This document shows, piece by piece, positions 11,464 through 22,456 of a stretch of 64,000 bases of DNA. Source of the DNA: Laguncularia racemosa (Eukaryota; Streptophyta; Magnoliopsida; Myrtales; Combretaceae); the NCBI GenBank assembly GCA_037954665.1, contig JBBMOL010000058.1:1-64000 (forward strand). The letters are read 5' to 3'. Numbering within the stretch: position 1 is the first letter of the stretch; each line of letters begins with the position of its first letter. Made by a program: the position numbers and the translations under genes. The notes under the pieces are model-generated. The model saw nothing but the letters and a program-made list of their open reading frames with translations, was not told where the DNA came from and searched no databases.

Positions 11464-11699
11464 AAGACAAACGTCATTCAAGAGCTTCGGATAAATGAAG
11501 AGGACGACAGCAAGGGGAAATCAACTCCCCGCATGTCTAACCAACATCCGGCTCTTAATAATTGGTTTTGTTATCCTATCAGTAGCGCTAGGTTAGCTCA
11601 AGAGTAGAGAAAGATTATTAAACAAATTTTATTGAGACTCTTTATCAAGTTCAATTACAGTTTGTTTTTTTCTTATATATATGCTTTCATTTTACTCAG
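11464..11699 (+). other. Possible intron / spacer between protease and RT of element 1
   Basis: The protease frame stops at 11463 and the RT-side coding resumes at about 11700. The region ends in a pyrimidine-rich tract and TTTTACTCAG at 11690-11699, a good 3' splice site. Ogre elements are known to carry an intron between protease and RT. No 5' splice site can be fixed by eye; candidates are GTTAGC near 11591 and GT dinucleotides near 11470. Confidence 0.45.
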
Positions 11700-13358
11700 A
11701 TCTCCTACCATCGAACATCAGGGATATTTCGCGCAGGTAGAAAGTAAAAACGCTGATATCGTTTCCAACGCTGCTGGGTCAGTTGTTGAAGGCGATATTT
11801 TAGACCACGAAATAATACAAGAAAATTGGCTAAAACATGAACAAGGTGGAATCTTGATCGACGAGCCTGTGAAGACAGTAAATCTAGGAAGCATGGAAAA
11901 CCCTAAGAACCTCAAAATTGGGACCAGTTTGAGTGCCGAGCAAAAATGTGAGATAACCGAGCTATTAACGGAATATGCAGATGTGTTTGCCTGGTCATAT
12001 GGTGACATGCCAGGGCTAGACTAGTCAATAGTAGTCCACAGGCTTCCCAAAAGGGAAGATGTCAAACCTAAAAAACAAAAACTGAGAAGATTTAGGCCTG
12101 ACATCTTACTGAAAATCAAAGAAGAAGTCAAGAAACTGCTAGAAGTAGGGTTCATTGAAGTATCCGACTACCCAGAGTGGATAGCAAATGTAGTCCCTGT
12201 CATGAAAAAGAATGGAAAAGTACGCATATGCGTAGACTTTCGGGACTTAAACCAAGCCACGCCAAAGGATAACTTCCCCCTACCTCACATTGATGTTCTA
12301 GTAGACAATACTGCGGGAAACCATCTCTTCTCATTCATGGACGGTTTCTCAGGATATAATCAAATAAAAATGGTTGAGGAAGATAAAACCAAAACGACCT
12401 TCATCATAACATGGGGGACTTTCTGTTACAAAGTCATGCCCTTCGGTTTGAAAAACGCCGGGGCAACGTATTAGAGAGCCATGGTCGCTATACTTCACGA
12501 TATGATGCATCGAGAGGTTGAAGTATATGTTGACGACATGATAGCCAAATCCAAAAAAGGAGAAAACCATATGGATATCCTGAGGAAATTGTTTAAACGG
12601 CTGAGAAAGTTCCAGCTCAAGTTAAACCCAGAAAAATGTACTTTCGGGGTCACAACGGGGAAATTGTTAGGGTTTGTCATAAGCCAGGAAGGCATTAAAA
12701 TCAACCCTGACAAGGTAAAGTCCATAGTAGAATTACCTTCCCCACGCTCCGTTAAAGAAGTAAGAAGCTTACTGGGAAGATTAAATTACATAGCTCGTTT
12801 TATCTCACAGCTCACCGACAAATGCCGGCCATTATTCCGTCTGTTGAAGAAGAACACCACAATAGAATGGGACGACGAATGCGAAGAGGCATTCGAAACA
12901 ATCAAAGACTATCTTACAAAAACTCCGGTCTTAATAGTCCCGAAACAAGGAAAGCCCTTATTCTTATACCTCACTATACTCCCTGAATCCATGGGATGTG
13001 TGCTGGGGCAGAAAGATGACGAGGGAAGAGAGCGTTCCATATATTATCTGAGCAAGAAGTTCACAAATGGGGAACAGAGGTACTTAGAGGTGGAGAAGAC
13101 GTGTTGTGCTTTAATCTGGGTCATGCATCGACTAAGGCAATACACCCTTTATTACCATATTGAACTGCTAACAAGACATGATCCCTTGAAATACTTGGCA
13201 GAGAAACCAGCCTTGATAGGGAGAATCTCTAAGTGGCAAATGCTCTTATCCGAGTTTGACATCACATACGTAAATCAGACCTCGATGAAAGGGCAAGCCT
13301 TAGCCGACCAGTTGGTGGAACACCCTATCGAGACAGATTCCCAAGAACTACAGGCCTA
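11700..13358 (+). pseudogene. Reverse transcriptase and RNase H of element 1
   Basis: The RT motifs in order are MKKNGKVRICVDFRDLNQAT (about 12202), LFSFMDGFSGYNQIKM, YKVMPFGLKNAGATY and VEVYVDDMIAKSK (YVDD). RNase H motifs follow: YYLSKKFTNGEQRYLEVEK and LLTRHDPLKYLAEKPA. Stop codons interrupt at 12022 (after MPGLD) and at 12472-12474, where the usual Q of the ATYQRAM motif is TAG. A further stop at 13357 separates it from the second RNase H. Clearly Ty3/gypsy, Tat lineage, and non-functional. Confidence 0.9.
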
Positions 13359-13850
13359 ATTTCCGGATGAGAATATATTGACAGTGGAAGGTAGGCCGGT
13401 AGAAGACTTTGGGATAGAGTAGAACCCGAAGTGGAAACTGTTTTTCGATGGAGCTGCCAATGCATTCGGTTGCGGAGTTGGGGCAGTATTGAAATCCCCA
13501 AATGGCACTTAATTCCCTACAGCAACAAGACTTACATTTCCATACACCAATAATATCGCGGAATATGAAGCATGTATTCTTGGCCTCAAAATGGCCTGTC
13601 AAATGGGAATCCGCGAATTAGAGGTATATGAGGATTCGTCGCTCATCATACTACAGACAAGAGGGGAATACAAGACTAAAGACCCCAAACTGGTACCATA
13701 TCATCAACACTTAACAGAGCTAATTGAAGAATTCAAGGCAATCACTTTCACATACATCCCGAGAACTCAGAATCAGTTCGCAGATGCCCTAGCCACACTA
13801 GCATCCATGATCCAGATAACAGGGGGAGCCGAAGTTCAACCAATGAAAAT
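13359..13850 (+). pseudogene. Second (archaeal-type) RNase H domain of element 1
   Basis: After the first RNase H a second domain reads FFDGAANAFGCGVGAVL, YTNNIAEYEACILGLKMA, LEVYEDSSLIILQTRGEY and RTQNQFADALATLASMI. These contain the acidic positions of a ribonuclease H fold. A duplicated RNase H of archaeal type is a known hallmark of Tat elements. Two in-frame stops (about 13420 and 13510) break it. Element 2 has the same domain at about 20105-20520. Confidence 0.82.
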
Positions 13851-15158
13851 AGACATCGAAAGTCGGCCCGCCTACTGTTTAACAATTGAAAAGATACAAG
13901 ATAACAAACCCTGGTATCACGATATCAAGACCTTTCTCCAAGAAGGTAAATACCCTGAAATGGCTAACACGAATGACCAAAGGACACTCAGAAGGTTAGC
14001 AAGCCATTTCCTATTAAGTGGGTCCATACTTTACAAGAGATCATTTGATACCACCCTGTTGAGATGTGTGGACAAAGATGAAGCATGCGAACTGATGAAA
14101 GAAGTACATGAAGGAGTATGTGGACCTCATATGAATGGCTACATGTTGGCCCGAAAAATCATGAGGTTAGGATATTATTGGTTGATAATGGAATCAGATT
14201 GCATAAATATGTCAAACACTGTCATTTGTGTCAAGTCTATGCGAACCGGATCAATGCTCCGCCCAACGAGCTACAATTGTTATCAGCACCATGGCCATTC
14301 TCCATGTGGGGAATCGACATAATTGGCCCTATCACTCCAACAGCATCCAACGGCCACAGATTTATACTGGTAGCGATCGATTACTTCACCAAGTGGGTAG
14401 AAGCTTCATCATGCGCCAATGTCACAAAAGGGGTAATAGTCCGCTTCTTAAAAAGGGACATAATAGCCCGATACGGAGTTCCTGAGTCCATCATCACCGA
14501 CAATGGTACCAATCTTAACAACAAATCGATGACAGGTTTATGTCAACAATTCCACATAAACCATAGAAATTCAACTCCCTACCGACCTCAAATGAACGGA
14601 GCAATAGAAGCAGCTAACAAAAATATCAAGAAGATCATCGAGAAAATGACAACAACTTACAAAGATTGGCATGAAATGTTACCGTTTGCTCTCATGGCTT
14701 ATAGGACTTCAATAAGAACATCTACAGGAGCTAGCCCATATTCATTGGTAAATGGTACTGAAGCAGTGCTACCAGTTGAAGTTGAGATACCATCATTCAG
14801 AATCTTATCAGAAACTCAGTTAATCGAATCAGACTGGGTAAAGAAGAGGCTTGATCAGCTGAATCTGATTGATGAAAGAAGACTTACCGCATTATGTCAT
14901 GGCCAGTGTTACCAACAAAGAATGGCCCGAGCATTTAACAAGAAGATGAGACCTCGGTACTTTAAAGAGGGGGATCTGGTGTTAAGGAAGGTTCTCCTGA
15001 ACGCGCATGACTCTAGAGGAAAATTCACCCCAAACTATGAAGGTCCATATGTGGTAAAAAAGGTTCTGTCAGGAGGTGCTCTGATATTGACTCAAATGGA
15101 TGGTCCAGAATTGAGAGACCCCATTAACACAGATGCTGTAAAGATGTACTATCCTTAG
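13851..15158 (+). pseudogene. Integrase of element 1
   Basis: An H2C2 zinc region (VHEGVCGPHMNGYML and CHLCQVYANR) precedes the catalytic core with D in MWGIDIIGPI, D in SIITDNGTNL and E in GAIEAANKNI. The C-terminal part ends DPINTDAVKMYYP with a stop at 15156-15158. A one-base loss in an A run near 14204 shifts the frame between the two zinc-region halves; element 2 retains the extra A. The core itself (14118-15158) is open, so the defect is confined to the N-terminal side. Confidence 0.9.
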
Positions 15159-15649
15159 GCAAGGGAATTGAAATTTTGCCAATGTTTATGAAAGCCAATG
15201 TTCGGTGTAAATTTTGTTGAGTCAAGTTTTTACTTTTTACAAGCAAAGTTAATATCCCTAAATGGTCAATAATCCAAATCAATTCGCACCATAACAAATC
15301 TCCTTAAACACATTACCCACCATTTCACCAATGAAAAATAAACACTAAAATGATAATGAATCTTAATATGGTTTGTAATATAATCCTATCTATTTTTTAG
15401 CATTAAAACTGAGCGCGTTATTATGATAACATTACCGTCAAAAGAGCGATGTGTATAAAGAAAGGGAGCACATCAAAATTGTCGACCATGTGTCAAGATA
15501 AGAAGAAATGAAGTAGAAGCACACAGCCCGAAGGTTCGGTTGTTTGGTTGCTATCCACGATAAACTGGCAAGCATATTAAAATAAATAACTATCATCATA
15601 TCATCACATCATTTAGTTCAGGCTGTAGAAAGTATATTCAGAAGCATAA
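15159..15649 (+). other. 3' UTR start of element 1
   Basis: Non-coding AT-rich sequence between the integrase stop and the tandem array. I see no ORF or structured motif beyond the transition into the array. Confidence 0.6.
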
Positions 15650-17160
15650 GATGAGTCAGCCCATAGTGGGGCACTTGTCTGAACATGCCCTTTGATAGGG
15701 TGGTCAGCCCAAAAAGGGGCACTTCCCCAGATCTCTCAAGGTTAGCCCACATGGGGCACCTTTTGAGCCATCATTTTCATCATAGGGTAGTCAACCCAAA
15801 AAGGGGCACTTCCCTAGATCTCTTCCAAAGTCGGTCTATAAAGATGCCTTCCTAGATATCATTTTTATATTAAGTTAGTCAACCCATAGGGGGCACTTTC
15901 CTAAAAACTTTGTCCTCATGGTCAGCCCATAGGGGGCACTTTCCTAAAACTTTGTCCTCATGGTCAGCCCATAGGGGGCAATTTTTGAGGCAAATCCAAT
16001 CTAGGTTAGTCAGCCCATAGGGGGCACTTTCTTAAAACTTTGTCCTCATGGTCAGCCCATAGGGGGCACCTTTTGAGGCAAAATTCAACTCCAGGTTAGT
16101 TAGCCCATAAGGGGCACTTTCCTAAAAACCTTGTTCTCATGGTTAGCCCATAGGGGGCACTTTTTGAGACGAGTCCAATCCAGGTTAGTCAGCCCATAGG
16201 AGGCACTTTCCTAAAACTTTGTCCTCATGGTCAGCCCATAGGGGGCACTTTTTGAGGCACAATTCAATTCCAGGTTAGTTAGCCCATAGGGGGCACTTTC
16301 CTAAAAACCTTGTTCTCATGATTAGCCCATAGGGGGCACTTTTTGAGACAATTCAATTCCATGTTAGTTAGCCCATAGGGGGCACTTTCCTAAAAACCTT
16401 GTTCTCATGGTCAGCCTATAGGGGGCACTTTTTGAGGCAAATCCAATCCAGGTTAGTCAGCCCATAGGGGGCACTATCCTAAAACTTTGTTCTCATGGTT
16501 AGCCCATAAGTGGCACTTTTTGAGACAATTCAATTCCAGGTTAGTTAGCCCATAGGGGGTACTTTCCTGAAAACCTTGTTCTCATGGTCAGCCCATAGGA
16601 GGCACTTTTTGAGACGAGTCCAATCCAGGTTAGTCAGCCCATAGGGGGCACTTTTTGAGGCAAAATTCAACTCCAAGTTAGTCAGCCCATAGGGGGCACT
16701 TTCCTAAAACTTTGTTCTCATGGTTAGCCCATAGGGGGCACTTTTTGAGGCAAATCCAATCCAGGTTAGTCAGCCCATAGGGGGCACTTTCCTAAAACTT
16801 TGTTCTCATGGTTAGCCCATAGGGGGCACTTTTGAGAAAATTCAATTCCAGGTTTGTCAGCCTATATAGGGCACTTTCCTAAAACCTTGTTCTCATGGTC
16901 AGCCCATAGGGGGCACTTTTTGAGACAATTCAACTCCAGGTTAGTCAGCCCATAGGGGGCACTTTCCTAAAAATCCGTTCTCATGGTTAGCCCGTAGGGG
17001 GCACCTTTTGAGACAATCCCATCAAAGGTTAGTTAGCCCATAGGGGGAACTTTCCTAAAAATCTACCTCAAGGTTAGCTCATAGGGGGCACTTCCTGAGG
17101 CATTCCACTCAAGGTTAGTCAGCCCATGAGGGGCACTTTCCTAAACCGTACCGATTAGTC
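15650..17160 (+). repeat. Satellite-like tandem array in the element 1 3' UTR
   Basis: About 30 copies of AGCCCATAGGGGGCACTTT spaced 40-50 bp apart. They alternate between two spacer types (TTCCTAAAACTTTGTTCTCATGG-like and TTTGAGGCAAATCCAATCC-like), so the full unit is about 85-95 bp made of two half-units. The centre (15900-17000) is most regular and both edges are degenerate. Variable tandem repeats between integrase and 3' LTR are known in Ogre/Tat elements and have been proposed as a source of genomic satellites. Confidence 0.92.
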
Positions 17161-17529
17161 AGCTCTCGAGGCACTCTTCGGAAATATTCCTCCAAACAGT
17201 TGCTAGTCTAACAAGACGCTTCTGTTGACAGGTAGTTAGCTCATAAGGGCGCTTCCTGAGTAAATTTTCTTTCCAAGGTTGCAAGTCTGATAGGACGCTT
17301 CCTATCATCATTTCTCATACATTCCTAAACAATGATGGAGACATGCCCCATCGCCAATTAGTCAGCCCATAAAGCACTTTTTGGGAAGGAACATTACCTT
17401 GAATTGTTAGGAACATCTTCAATCGTAGGATTATTAGCTCTTGGAGCATTTTCCTACCAAAATCCATTCAAGAGGCCAAAAATGGTGTCTTTTGTTTGTC
17501 TTTGTAGTTAAGTTTTTCAAACTTTACCA
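17161..17529 (+). other. Degenerate array edge and 3' UTR of element 1
   Basis: Decayed copies of the array unit (for example near 17225 and 17357) grading into unique sequence before the PPT. No gene seen. Confidence 0.6.
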
Positions 17530-17543
17530 CAAAGAGGGGCAAC
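17530..17543 (+). promoter_or_regulatory. Polypurine tract of element 1
   Basis: CAAAGAGGGGCAAC immediately precedes the TGTAAACACC start of the 3' LTR. Purine-rich and in the right position to prime plus-strand synthesis. Confidence 0.75.
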
Positions 17544-17820
17544 TGTAAACACCCCATTTTTGCCCTAGGAATCGATAATTCTAAAAAATAATCAATTTTT
17601 AATTTTTCCCAATTTTCCTCTAATTTAGCATAAATAGTAAAAATATTCAAAAAAATAAAAATAAATAGGAAAACACATCAATTTTGAAAAATGATTTCAG
17701 AAATAGTAATAATAAATAATAAACAATTTTTACAAATTTTTGAAATTTCAAAAAATACAAAAAAATAAAAAAATCGCATTGCATATATACAATTTGCGAT
17801 ACAAAGAAAATCGGGAAAAT

Positions 17821-17906
17821 GGGCCAGCTCAGCTGGCTCGTGCGTGCATGTTGGGACCGTGTGAAGGCTGAAGGTCGCGAGTTCGAATCCCCCCGCGTGC
17901 GCTCGG
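17821..17906 (+). other. tRNA-like A-box/B-box segment in the element 1 LTR
   Basis: CAGCTCAGCTGG (17825-17836) resembles a Pol III A box and GAGTTCGAATCC (17879-17890) a B box, about 43 bp apart. The first and last seven bases do not pair into an acceptor stem, so it is not a tRNA gene. The element 2 LTR has the same pair at the same distance from the LTR start. Confidence 0.5.
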
Positions 17907-18235
17907 CAAAAATTTTTCCTTCTTTTTCCCTTGGAGCTGCCACGTGGCAGCATGTGATTGGCCGAGAGGAAACACGTGCCTCGCACGTGGTCGTCTTCTT
18001 CCTCGAGCCCAGCCGAAGAAAAAATCCAGCAAAAGTCCGATAAGGTTGAAATTGCTGGATTTCTTCGAATCTTTTTGGATTTCAATAAATCTAAAACTGA
18101 ATTATCCATATAAATCACAAGATTACAACAAATCGGCATCAAATAGGTTGGATAGAATCAAATCTAAAAAACGGAAAAATATGGGTTTATCCAAATCGGC
18201 CGATTCAAGCTTATCCAAGAGAGTTTCCGGACGCC

Positions 18236-18244
18236 TATAAATAG
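18236..18244 (+). promoter_or_regulatory. TATA box of the element 1 LTR
   Basis: TATAAATAG, about 690 bp into the LTR and followed by GAGGAGG. The element 2 LTR has TATAAATAG at the same offset, so it is a conserved core promoter marking the U3/R boundary region. Confidence 0.7.
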
Positions 18245-18500
18245 AGGAGGAGGTGAGAAAGCCAAAGGACGAATCACAATTGAGAGAAAGTGAGGAAAGA
18301 GTGCAAATCGGAGAGTATCGGAGGAGACCCAAAACCGCGAAGCACCGATCGGAGTTGAACCACCACCAGGAGGCGATCTGGGAGCAAACCACCACCACCA
18401 TTGGATTTAGCAACCTCGAGAAGCTAGGATTCAACACTCACCCGCTGCAAAAGGCCACCAGAACGCCGTGAACGAGCCTTCCCCCCCGCCGTGTCCGATC

Positions 18501-18545
18501 GACCCGACCCGACCCGACCCGATTCGACCCGACTGACCCGACCCG
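18501..18545 (+). repeat. GACCC microsatellite in the element 1 LTR
   Basis: About eight copies of a GACCC unit. The element 2 LTR has the complementary GGGTC run at about 26765-26820, so it is ancestral to the family LTR rather than a new expansion. Confidence 0.8.
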
Positions 18546-19631
18546 TGCACCGACCTGGATCGAAGTAAGTCGGATTTTCCGGATTTTTTATTTATTTATT
18601 TAATTTTTTATTTATTTATTTTAATTAATTATTTATTATTTGTTATTTACTTATTTATTTATTTTTTATTTTATTTAATAAATAGGAAAATGTAGAAATT
18701 AGATTTTTCTAGAATTTAATAATGTAGAAAAATAATAATAAAAAATAAAAAATAGATAAATAAAAAATAATAAAATATAGAAAAAAAAACATTAGGAAAA
18801 TAATAATAAAATTTTAGATGTCAAAATAGGATAGATAATAAAACAAAATTCCCAAAAATCACGAAAATCAACAAAAATTCCCAAAAATCACAAAAATCCC
18901 AAAAATTCTCAGAAATCACAAAAATAACAAAAAAATCATAAAAATCATTAAAAAATTCAAAAATTATAAAAGAATCATAAAAAATGAGTTTTAGCACTTA
19001 AAAAATCATTTTTCTTCAAACAAATCCAAAATTGATGTTTTTCCCTAAAATCATTTTCAAAATAAAATCAAAGCTTAGGCTTAGAAGTTTTTTAGAAAAA
19101 AAATCCCAAAAATGGTAAAAACATAAATCGAAAGAAATTTCAAGAATTAAAATTCACCAAACCAACTTAAGGTTTTCAGAAAAGCGAACTACGGCTTGTT
19201 TGATCCTGAGTAGCAGGTACGTAGGCACCCATCCGAGTCAACCCATAAAATGAATAAAAAATCATTTTTTAAAACAATTCAAAAACATAAAGTAACAGAA
19301 ACACAATAAAAACACATTTCTAAAGAGGAACAATTTTAGGAGATTAGGTGGTAACCATAAAGGTTTTAATAGGTTAGCCTCCGGACTTAGAAACTCTGGT
19401 TTTCCCTTTTCCTCTTTTCACAAAAACGAGAAGAGGAAATCGCGACGACTAGTGGTCTAAATTAAGACTAATCCGCTCCTTTAGTCTTAATTCAATTTTC
19501 CCAACAACAGTTGGGTGGCGACTCCAAAAATCAAACGAAATTCCTAACTCAAGTCAATGATCTATATTAGATGAGCATAGGGTCTAGTCTAGATCGGATT
19601 AGGAATAGGAATTCAAAAATTAGACTCGACA

Positions 19632-20077
19632 GCTGACAATGAGTGCAACTCGTTGGGTAGAGCATTTATCCGGTTTGCGTACACTTGACACAAATGACAG
19701 TGCTTGACATATTTTATGCAATCTGATTCCATGGTTAGCCAATAGTATCCCAACCTCATGATTTTTCGGGCCAACATGTAGTCGTTCATATGAAGTCCAC
19801 ATACCCCTTCATGTACTTGTTTCATCAGTTTGCATGCTTCATTTTTATCCACACATCTTAGCAAGGTGGTATCAGACGATCTTTTGTAAAGTATAGACCC
19901 ACTTAATAAGAAATGACTTGCTAACCTTCTGAGTGTTCTCTGGTCATTCTTGCTAGCCATTTCGGGGTATTTGCTTTCTTGGAGAAAAGTTTTGATGTCG
20001 TGATACCAGGGCTTGTCATCTTGTGCCTTTTCAATTGCTAAACAGTAGGCAGGCCGATTTTCGATGTCTATCTTCAT
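19632..20077 (-). pseudogene. Truncated integrase of element 2
   Basis: Reads MKIDIENRPAYCLAIEKAQD, the zinc region VHEGVCGLHMNDYML and CHLCQVYANR, and NELHSLSA, where element 1's LTR begins. It has the intact A run that element 1 lacks near 14204. No catalytic core remains in the window. Confidence 0.88.
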
Positions 20078-20104
20078 CGGTTGGACTTCGACTCTCCCTG
20101 TTAT

Positions 20105-21063
20105 CTAGATCATGGATGCTAGTGTGGCAAGTGCATCTGCAAACTGATTCTGAGTTCTTAGGATGTATGTGAAAGTGATTGCTTTGAATTCTTCGATTAG
20201 CTCTATCAAATGTTGATGATGGTATGGTACCAGTTTGGGGTCTTTAGTCTTGTATTCCCCTCTTGTCTGTAGTATGATAAGTGATGAATCTCCGTACACT
20301 TCTAATTCACAGATTTCCATGTGGCAAGCAATTTCGAGGATAAGGATGCACGCCTCATATTCTGCGATATTATTGGTATATGAAAATGTGAGTCTTGTTG
20401 CTGAAGGGAATTGTGTTCCATCTGGGGATATCAACACTACCCCGATCCCACAACCGAATACATTGGCAGCTCCGTTGAAGAAAATTTTCCACTTAGGGTT
20501 CTGCTCTATCCCACAATCTTCTATTGATGTACCTTCCATTGCTAATATATTTTCATCAGGGAATTGGGCTTGTAGTTCTTGGGAATCCCCCTCGACAGGG
20601 TGTTCTGCCAATTGGTCGGCTAAAGATTGCCCTTTCATCGAGTTTTGATTTATGTATGTGATATCAAACTCCGATAAGAGCATTTGCCATTTGGATATTC
20701 TCCCTATCAAAATGGGTTTCTCTACTAAGTGCTTCAAAGGATCATTTCTTGTCAACAACTCAATATGATAGTAAATGGTGTATTGCCTTAACTGGTGCAT
20801 GACCCAAATTAGAGCACAATAAGTCCTCTCTACTTCCGAATACCTCTGTTCCCCGTCTGTGAATTTCTTGCTTAGATAATATATGGATGCTCTCTTCCCT
20901 CTTCATCTTTTTGCCCCCAACACGCATCCCATGGATTCAGGGAGTATCGTGAGATATAAGAATAAGGGCTTCCCTTGCTTCGGGACTATCAAGACTAGAG
21001 GTTTTATGAGATAGTCTTTAATCATCCTAAATGCTTCTTCGCATTCGTCATCCCATTCTACTG
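20105..21063 (-). pseudogene. RNase H and second RNase H of element 2
   Basis: The downstream 231-codon frame covers the end of the first RNase H (LLTRNDPLKHLVEKPI) and the second, archaeal-type RNase H (FFNGAANVFGCGIGVVL, YTNNIAEYEACIL, LEVYGDSSLIILQTRGEY). Upstream (20800-21063) the first RNase H is broken by a stop near 20910. The left part joins directly to protease at the deletion junction near 21060. Confidence 0.85.
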
Positions 21064-21068
21064 CGGGC
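21057..21068 (-). other. Deletion junction in element 2 (protease to RNase H)
   Basis: On the minus strand the protease reading ends in LPVEIGPQ and is followed at once by the EWDDECEEAF block of the RT/RNase H border. In element 1 these two points are 1.8 kb apart (about 11037 and 12863). Both element 1 breakpoints carry CCACAA; the junction here reads CCGCAG. Confidence 0.8.
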
Positions 21069-22325
21069 CAATCTCTACCGGCAAGCTTATTTCCCCTACT
21101 ATGTCTCTCTTTGACCCGTTGAAAGCCCTAACTACCGTTGAGCTTAGTTTAATGTTGCTTGGATCGACTCCCAGTAGGTCGAGGGTAGCCAATGGGCATA
21201 CATTGAGAGAATATCCATTGTCAATGAGTACTCGGGAGGCGATTGTGTTGTTGCATTTTACCACTATGAACAGCGGTTTTGTATGTTAGTTTCCGTCTTC
21301 TCCTAGCTTTTCAGGAGATAAAGATATCTGGTCCATGGTGAAGATCGAATCTGCCACATGGCTTAATTTTTCTGTTGCAATGCCCTCTTGTACCTTGATC
21401 TGTTTGAACACTTTGAAGAGTGCTTCCCTGTGAGGCTCAGAGGTTATGAGGAGGCCTATAAGTGGGTTGGAACCTTGTTTAGTTGTTTCATGATCTTATA
21501 TTCGCTTGCCTTGACCATCTTTGTAAATGCAGAGAGCCTCTCTTCTTCTTCTTTTCCTACCTTAGTGTTGGGCTCTTCAGTTGAGACCTTGTATTTTGGG
21601 TCATAAATTCTCCCAAAACGGGTAATTTCTCCTACGATAGGGGGTCTTTCTTGATCAAGAGCCCGATAGTCAAATGGTGCCGCCTTATACCTCTCTGTAG
21701 GTATTGGGACATTGAATACGTACCTCTTCTTTGGAATTTGCACCTCAGTCGATTGTCCCTCATAGCACTTTATGACTATCGGCTTTTGGTCTGATTTTAT
21801 CATTTTCACAGACTTCTCCCTCTCTTTTGGTGGGTTGTCTTCTTTCTCAAACTTAGGCCCCCATCCACTAGGTGGCCTATACTCAGTTGGAGTGAAAAAG
21901 TAATTTACCAAATACTCCAACTTCCCATGCTATTCGCCTAAGGTACCGACTGTTGGGTCTCCAGCTAACCATCTCCTCTTGATCTGTGACTTAGGGGTTT
22001 CCTCTAGAGTTTGGCATGGGTAACTTTCTCGTTGCACTGTTGCCTTTTGCTGTTTTGGGGACTCTTTGGTATCCGACTCTTCGGATGTGATCATATTGAT
22101 AGTGGGCTTATGGTTGGGCAGCGGATTAGTGTTAACATTGGGTGCTGGTGTGTTAACAAAGTCCAGCTGCATAATCTCGGCGTCAATCAGATCTTGGATT
22201 TTATTTCGAAGCCTCCAGCATCTATCTGTAGAATGCCCCTCTTGGCCCATATGATAATCGCATTTGAGGCTTGAGTCAAAATTTCTAGGCTTGTACTGGT
22301 CGCTAAGGATCTCAAAGCTGATCAA
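21064..22325 (-). pseudogene. Gag zinc finger and partial protease of element 2
   Basis: CDYHMGQEGHSTDRCWRLR and NKIQDLIDAE lie near 22220, and the protease start VLIDNGYSLNVC near 21220. Stops occur at about 21290 and 21928. The NGS of element 1's catalytic loop is NGY here. The protease is cut at LPVEIGPQ by the deletion. Confidence 0.82.
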
Positions 22326-22456
22326 ATTATCCGCTCACAGCCGAGCGAAGACCTGGCTGAGCGGGATCAGGATTGGAGTGAACTGTCTCAAGACTCTGGT
22401 GGCCAAGGTGTGGTTTGTCGGGGACTGCTGGATTGGGGCACTTGTGGTCTGGAATG

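Larger units (their letters stand above)
1..19631 (+). mobile_element. Element 1: Ogre/Tat-like Ty3/gypsy retrotransposon (5' LTR outside window)
   Basis: The order is 5' leader (1-168), ORF1, gag, protease, possible intron, RT, RNase H, second RNase H-like domain, integrase, tandem-repeat 3' UTR, PPT and 3' LTR (17544-19631). An extra ORF before gag, a second RNase H after the first, and LTRs of about 2 kb are established traits of the Tat/Ogre lineage. Element 3 interrupts ORF1 at 423-7094. Its leader aligns well with the leader of element 2 on the other strand. Stops and frameshifts occur in every coding block, so it cannot encode its own proteins. The 3' LTR end abuts the integrase of element 2 at 19632, so I infer that it inserted into element 2; its 5' LTR must lie left of base 1. 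Confidence 0.88.
17544..19631 (+). repeat. 3' LTR of element 1
   Basis: 2088 bp, beginning TGTAAACACCCCATTT and ending AGACTCGACA. It aligns in reverse orientation with 25729-27763 from element 2: same ends, same tRNA-like block, same TATA box, same GACCC repeats. U3 runs to about 18265; the remainder is a very AT-rich R/U5 (TTTATTTATT runs at 18586-18680). The flank GCTGA (19632-19636) should be its target duplication. Confidence 0.92.

Noticed and set aside
15650..17160. Regular repeats with spacers, as in a CRISPR array
   Set aside because: The spacers recur in only two types and the array lies between an integrase and an LTR in plant DNA; it is a tandem repeat with a two-part unit.
17821..17906. 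A true tRNA gene
   Set aside because: Only the internal boxes fit; the acceptor stem does not pair and no clear anticodon arm is present.
17647..18471. Several overlapping ORFs in the Ogre-like LTR
   Set aside because: They overlap on both strands in a GC-richer U3 region and share no motif; the same LTR in element 2 does not keep these frames.
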